DNA from: Deltaproteobacteria bacterium | Lineage (GTDB): Bacteria; Lernaellota; Lernaellaia; JACKCT01 | Assembly: GCA_027493875.1 (NCBI GenBank) | Contig: JAOSJX010000012.1 | Span: forward strand, 372,001 to 436,000 | Direction of reading: 5' to 3' | DNA length: 64,000 nt | Shown here: piece after piece, positions 60,097 to 64,000 of the stretch | How positions within the stretch are numbered: position 1 is the first letter of the stretch | Layout of the letters: every line of letters starts with the position of its first letter | The notes under the pieces: model-generated | The model's database searches: none | What the model was told of the DNA's origin: nothing | What the model saw: only the letters and a program-made list of their open reading frames with translations | Made by a program: the position numbers and the translations under genes

Positions 60097-62121
60097 GGTC
60101 TCGCCTCCGCCACCATCTCATCATGCGCGCGGAGCACTTCCGCCAGCTCGGCGACTTTGTCGGGGCGCCCGGCCGCGAGATCGTTTCCGGCATTCCGGAT
60201 CGGCGTCCAGGTCGTAGAGTTCGAAGGCGTCGCCTTCGACAAGCGGCATGCGAATGAGTTTCCAATCGTCCAGGATCACGGCCTGATGCTTGGCGGCGTT
60301 CGTCAGCGCGGCCCACTGTTTTTGAAGAACGATTTCATGATTGTCTTCCGGGTCGACCTCGAGAATGGCGGTGACGTCCGGGTAAGGGAGGCGGCGCTGC
60401 TGATAAAATCCGTTTCCTTCCAACGCGTACCACAGGCCGGTTTCGATGAAGACGGGCCGGTCGCCGGATTCCGTTCCGTCGATGAGCGGCGCGAGGCTTT
60501 GCCCTTCGGGCGCGCGCAACGGCATGCCGGCGTACCAAGCGACCGTCGGCGCGAGATCGATCATGGGGATGCGCGCGTCGATACGGCGTCCGCGCGGGAT
60601 ATTCGGGCCGGCGACGACGAGCGCGGTTTTCGGCGAGTACTCGCTGCGAAGCTGCTCGCCGTGGATGACGGGAATGTCCGGCGATTCGTAGAGGTCCTCG
60701 CCGTGGTCGCCGAAGAGAAACACAATCGTGTTGTCCGCGAGCCCGCGGCGTTCGAGCTCGTCCAACAGGCGGCCGACCTGCTCGTCCACCGCGCGCAGCG
60801 CGCCGTCGTAGAGATCGCCGACCTGACGCTCATCGCTCGCGGTTGTCGTCTCCTTGCGGCCGACGATCGTGTATTTGTGATAGCGGTGCGGCCCGCGGTA
60901 GGAAAGGTCGGCGTAGCGTTTGTAATAGGGGTACGGTGAGGCGAAGGGGAAATGCGTCGTGGAGTAGAAGACCGTCAGAAAAAAAGGGCTCGGTCTTACG
61001 TAGGTCGTCGATCGTGGATAACGCCTCCGCCGTCAGCATCGCGGGATTCGCGTTGTTGGCGAACTCCCAGAGGATGGGGGAGGACGCGGCGGCCGACGCG
61101 GTTGTCGATGTAGGGGAAGAGGTGCGTCATCATCTCCGCGAGGCGGAGTTGCGCCAGCGTGAGAATGGTGAAGTCGGGCGCTTTGACGCTCTGAAAGCCG
61201 AGGTCGACGCGGGGGAAGATGTCGCCCGCGTAATCGGCGACGACGGCGGTGGCGTAACCGGAGCGCGCGAGCCACGAAGGCACCGGCTCCGGGAGAAAAG
61301 CGCGGTCTTCGAAGACCGGGAACATACTCCGCACGCCGTGCAGGGGGGCGTGGCGCCGGTAAGAATCGACACCCAGGACGGAAAGGTGCGCGGGATCGCG
61401 GCGTAGGCGTTGGTGAAAATCGTGCCGCGCGCGATGAGGTTGTCGATGTTCGGCGTGGTGTCGCGCGCGTAGCCGTTCGCCGTGATCCGGTCCGGAACGC
61501 AGCGAGTCGATCCCGATCAGCAGAATGTTCGGGCGTTCCATTTCATGGTGGCCGTCGCGCGGTTCGGCATGGAATAAACCGCCGCGGAGACGCCGGCGAT
61601 CAGAACGGCGGCGGCCACGCGCCGCGGCGTAAAAACGCTTCGACCGCGCCAAACGGCGAGGAGCGCGGCGGCGGCGAGTAAGGCGACAGGCCACACCGGG
61701 GACAGGTTGTCAGTGAGGAAAATCTGCGTGGACGCGTGCGCACCGCCTTTTGCGAGCCAGAACTCCGCGTAGAGCGCCGGCGTGAGAACGATCTGACGCA
61801 AGTAAAAAAGCGCGTGCAGTCCGGCAACGATCGCGGTGACGGCCCAGGCGCGGCGCGCGATCAATCCCGCCCAGAGACCGAGCAGAAATCCGACGAGAAG
61901 ATGCAGCGCGGCGATGCGCAGCGCGAAGAGCGTGATTTCCAGGGGAAGGTGTTTTTGAGGATGTCGATGACGATCTTGAGGCGATCATCGGCGACCCCGA
62001 GCACGGAAAATCCGCCGTGAAAAAGAAGCGAAAAGGCGAAAAGCGCCAGAAACACGCCAGCGCCGATGAATCCGGAGCGGAAGAGGCGCCTTCGTTCCGG
62101 CTGAGTAATCGTTTTGTTCAT
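60093..62121 (-). CDS. Membrane sulfatase/phosphotransferase-fold protein 2 (LtaS-like layout), several frameshifts
   Basis: ATG 62121 (MNKTITQPERRRLFRSGFIG) is followed by about five membrane segments, then the catalytic fold: metal-binding Asp in NILLIGIDSLRPDRI, TPNIDNLIARGTIFTNAYAA, probable nucleophile Thr in PRTFPSWVSILTG, VFLFGDHGEDLYESP and AFELYDLDADP. Five membrane helices plus an extracytoplasmic sulfatase-fold domain is the layout of LtaS/OpgB-type phosphoglycerol transferases. Shifts occur near 61945, 61530, 61500, 61090, 60980 and 60195. The GTG of the next gene overlaps its TGA, so the two are coupled. About 675 residues. Confidence 0.72.
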
Positions 62122-62820
62122 GCCCCGCGTGCATAACAATGGGGAATGGGCGACGGTGTCAAGCGAGAAGGTACGAGGTGCGAGGGACGAGGTGCGAGGT
62201 ACGAGGTGCGAAAGGAGAGAACGGGTGACGGTGGCGCGGATGAGCATCGGGTTCGCGTTTCGGAGTTTATTCAACGCAGAGGCCGCAGAGATCGCAGAGG
62301 GGGAAAGCCTGGGAACGCCGAACCCGAGCGGAACGTCACGCCGCAGGCGTGGCTCGGCATCGTCACGCTTTGACGAACACTGGGTTTTCACCGCCAAGGA
62401 CGCGAAGGACGCAATGCAGGGAGGTTGTTCAACGCAGCCGCCGCCGCGCCGAAGTGGCGCTTTGGCGTGCCACGTAGGCGGGAGGTCGCGGAGACCGCAG
62501 AGATTCAACAGCGCCGCAAGTCGGAATGCGTTCGCGAAACGCGGATCGGAGCCCGCCGCAGGCGGGCGTGGCGGTGAGATTTCTCGTCACTTGTCCGCCT
62601 TTTTTAATCCGGCCGTGACACGAGAGAATTTTTATGACCGGCGAGTTGAGAGGGGTGAAAAACGTGCGCGAAGAAATAAGTATGGTGCCCAAAATTTCCC
62701 CCCAAATTTTCAAATTTCTCACATTAACATTGGAGAAGGGGCGGCGGTGCTAAGCAACGCTCAGAGGAGGGACGAGGCGCGGAATGAGAGAGCAGACGAC
62801 CGTAGCGCGGGCGTGTCGTA
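62122..62820. repeat. Repeat-rich intergenic (heptamers, CGCAGAG nonamers)
   Basis: Six AGGTACG/AGGTGCG/AGGGACG heptamers occupy 62169-62210. CGCAGAGGC, CGCAGAGAT, CGCAGAGG follow at about 62275-62300, CGCCAAGGA, CGCGAAGGA, CGCAA at about 62391-62412, and CGCGGAGA, CGCAGAGA near 62490. GAGCGGAACGTCACGCCGCA at about 62328 recurs inverted near 51174. Composition becomes AT-rich after about 62600. No gene is supported. Confidence 0.65.
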
Positions 62821-63747
62821 TCAGTTTTCGAGAAAGAAGTTGCAGATTTTTAGTCTACCGCAAACTGTCGATATCCCGAGGTGCCACTGCGTGCGAGAAA
62901 AATAACCTGAAAGCTTTCGCGTTGGTATAGATAATGCTCTATGCCCATTAATAAAGGATGAAACGAAATCGTTGTCAATTAGAATCTGAACGTCGTATTT
63001 CCGAATGTTAAGTGGATAACTGCGTTCAGCTAGATGATCGATGACGCCTTTTTTCAGGGCGTCTAAACGTAGCATGCCGCCTTCCCAGGGTAGATAAATC
63101 AATAAATGGTCTCCGTTATTATAGTTATCTTGATAGGAGCGCGAGAAAAGAGCGATCCGTAGGTCGAGTTTCCCCGATTTAGGGAATTCTGCTGCGAATC
63201 TGATCGACAAATTTGAGCCTGCACGGATAGCATCGCGACGCCAAATGTAATGAGCAATCGGGCTGCTCTCGTCGTCATCAATTTCAATGACATCACCTGA
63301 AGTCAGCCAATTCCCTTGGGCCGGCACCCAGTTACTTTCGATTTTGCCGATATTTTCCTGTGGAAAAGGTGCCGAGCTAGTAGAAGCACTCTCGGAATCA
63401 TACCAATATTTTCGCTCAACGTGGTCTAAGTCCGAAATGAGATCTTTCCGGTTCGCGCCGGAAAGATACAGCGCAAACAAACCGGAGGCTATCGCAAAAA
63501 TAAGCAGCACAACTCCAGCAATAGTAAAGCCAATTGCAGGTTTGCTGCTTTGCCACGCGATTGAAAACAAAGTAAAGGAAAGAGCAGATGACAAGCTGGA
63601 AATGGTAGCTAAAATTGGAGAAATAAAATTATTTCTCTCGACCTTGACGCGTAAATGTTTCCAATCTACGAAAGGCATGGATATGCACTCTAGAGGTTCC
63701 AGTTTCTTTACAACAAATTCCTGGGTGATTTTTAGGTTTTCGGGCAT
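62821..63747 (-). CDS. Two-TM protein with beta-rich C-terminal domain, unknown function
   Basis: 308 residues, AT-rich and unlike its GC-rich neighbours. It starts MPENLKITQEFVVKKLEPLE. Two adjacent membrane helices (ILATISSLSSALSFTLFSIA and AIGFTIAGVVLLIFAIASGL) follow a cytoplasmic N-terminus; the rest (DVIEIDDDESSPIAHYIWRR, then LNIRKYDVQILIDNDFVSSF and YFSRTQWHLGISTVCG) looks like a lectin-type beta sandwich. The ATG overlaps the stop of the upstream gene (TAATG), so they form an operon. I do not recognise the family; a membrane effector or sensor is only a guess. Confidence 0.6.
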   Translation of the reverse strand: MPENLKITQEFVVKKLEPLECISMPFVDWKHLRVKVERNNFISPILATISSLSSALSFTLFSIAWQSSKPAIGFTIAGVVLLIFAIASGLFALYLSGANRKDLISDLDHVERKYWYDSESASTSSAPFPQENIGKIESNWVPAQGNWLTSGDVIEIDDDESSPIAHYIWRRDAIRAGSNLSIRFAAEFPKSGKLDLRIALFSRSYQDNYNNGDHLLIYLPWEGGMLRLDALKKGVIDHLAERSYPLNIRKYDVQILIDNDFVSSFINGHRALSIPTRKLSGYFSRTQWHLGISTVCGRLKICNFFLEN

Positions 63748-64000
63748 TATTTAACGTCTTTATCGTTATCTAAAATTCCAAGTTTAATGGCATTCATTGC
63801 CATTGAATAGCCGCAGCGATCGCAAAGCACGAAAATTGTAGGATATATTTGAACGCGAGTCGAAAATCCACTTCCCGCAAATTCACGCGTTTCAAAAACG
63901 GTATCAGTAGTTTCCCAGCTCGAGTTCGCGCAAACCGGGCATTTTCGAGGTTGCGGCCATAGGTCATCGAGTTTTCGGAGGAGGTTTTCCTGCTGTTGCT
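63747..64000 (-). CDS. Zinc-ribbon protein, C-terminal part only
   Basis: The gene enters from the right edge and ends at TAA 63749-63747, overlapping the ATG of the 2-TM gene. The visible 84 residues include two CxxC pairs, KCPVCANSSWETTD and FVLCDRCGYSMAMN, about 40 residues apart, as in a zinc ribbon, with charged flanks (QQQENLLRKLDDLWPQPRK). AT-rich like its partner. Function unknown; the upstream part is needed. Confidence 0.6.
   Translation of the reverse strand, partial: QQQENLLRKLDDLWPQPRKCPVCANSSWETTDTVFETREFAGSGFSTRVQIYPTIFVLCDRCGYSMAMNAIKLGILDNDKDVK

Noticed and set aside
48689..62121. FGE-like lipoprotein as activator of the sulfatase-fold proteins
   Set aside because: Neither sulfatase-fold protein has the CxPxR motif that FGE modifies, FGE-fold lipoproteins are often non-catalytic, and the gene is disrupted.
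1..64000. tRNA or rRNA genes
   Set aside because: No cloverleaf with a T-loop GTTCRANNC and CCA-end context or rRNA-like sequence was recognised on either strand by eye.

Overview
The window looks like chromosomal DNA of a Gram-negative, GC-rich bacterium. LptF/LptG imply an outer membrane. Many genes share one lipoprotein design: signal peptide, lipobox Cys, a run of Asp, then a secreted domain. This, with FG-GAP/VCBS and beta-propeller surface proteins and abundant dispersed repeats, suggests a deltaproteobacterial or Myxococcota-like lineage, probably from a metagenome. I cannot name a genus. No rRNA, tRNA or CRISPR was seen.

Layout. 0-3.3 kb: partial subtilisin-like protease and a four-helix-bundle gene split by a 160-bp palindrome. 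3.9-6.5 kb: AT-rich lipoprotein hydrolase interrupted by an IS256-type element. 7.2-7.9 kb: AbrB/Doc toxin-antitoxin pair. 8-11.3 kb: overlapping deoA-ribF-flippase operon. 11.3-17.9 kb: beta-propeller lipoprotein, lptF-lptG, SGNH hydrolase, small lipoprotein. 18-22.9 kb: tandem lipoprotein hydrolases, PHD/ParE pair, O-methyltransferase, mtnP. 23.2-31 kb: lipoproteins, lytic transglycosylase, TlpA-like protein, GT-C-like membrane protein, two overlapping B12-binding radical SAM genes. 31-37.7 kb: mobile-element hotspot with an AAA/TOPRIM nuclease-like gene broken by an IS630-type element, an IS5-like element, and a nested composite of palindromic repeats and a second IS630 type. 37.3-51.2 kb: Asp-linker lipoproteins (GH5-like glycosidase, ASPIC/VCBS protein, beta-propeller, FGE-like protein with a second IS630 copy) amid dense repeats. 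51.2-62.1 kb: FAD oxidoreductase-purM, DUF4388-J-domain-TPR fusion, membrane protein, two overlapping sulfatase/phosphotransferase-like genes. 62.8-64 kb: AT-rich two-gene unit of unknown function.

Two points govern interpretation. First, most long genes, housekeeping ones included, carry one or more single-base frameshifts, usually in short homopolymers. These look like uncorrected long-read errors, so I annotate such genes as one CDS across the shift. By contrast, three IS insertions and one palindrome insertion are real structural interruptions; three of the four excise to an exactly continuous frame.

Second, the intergenic DNA is unusually structured. More than a dozen degenerate tandem arrays, mostly with a 7-bp period but unrelated heptamers, are scattered through the window. 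They resemble the heptanucleotide STRR sequences of filamentous cyanobacteria. REP/BIME-like palindrome clusters and palindromic mosaics accompany them. This repeat landscape and the 160-bp palindrome are the most novel things here.
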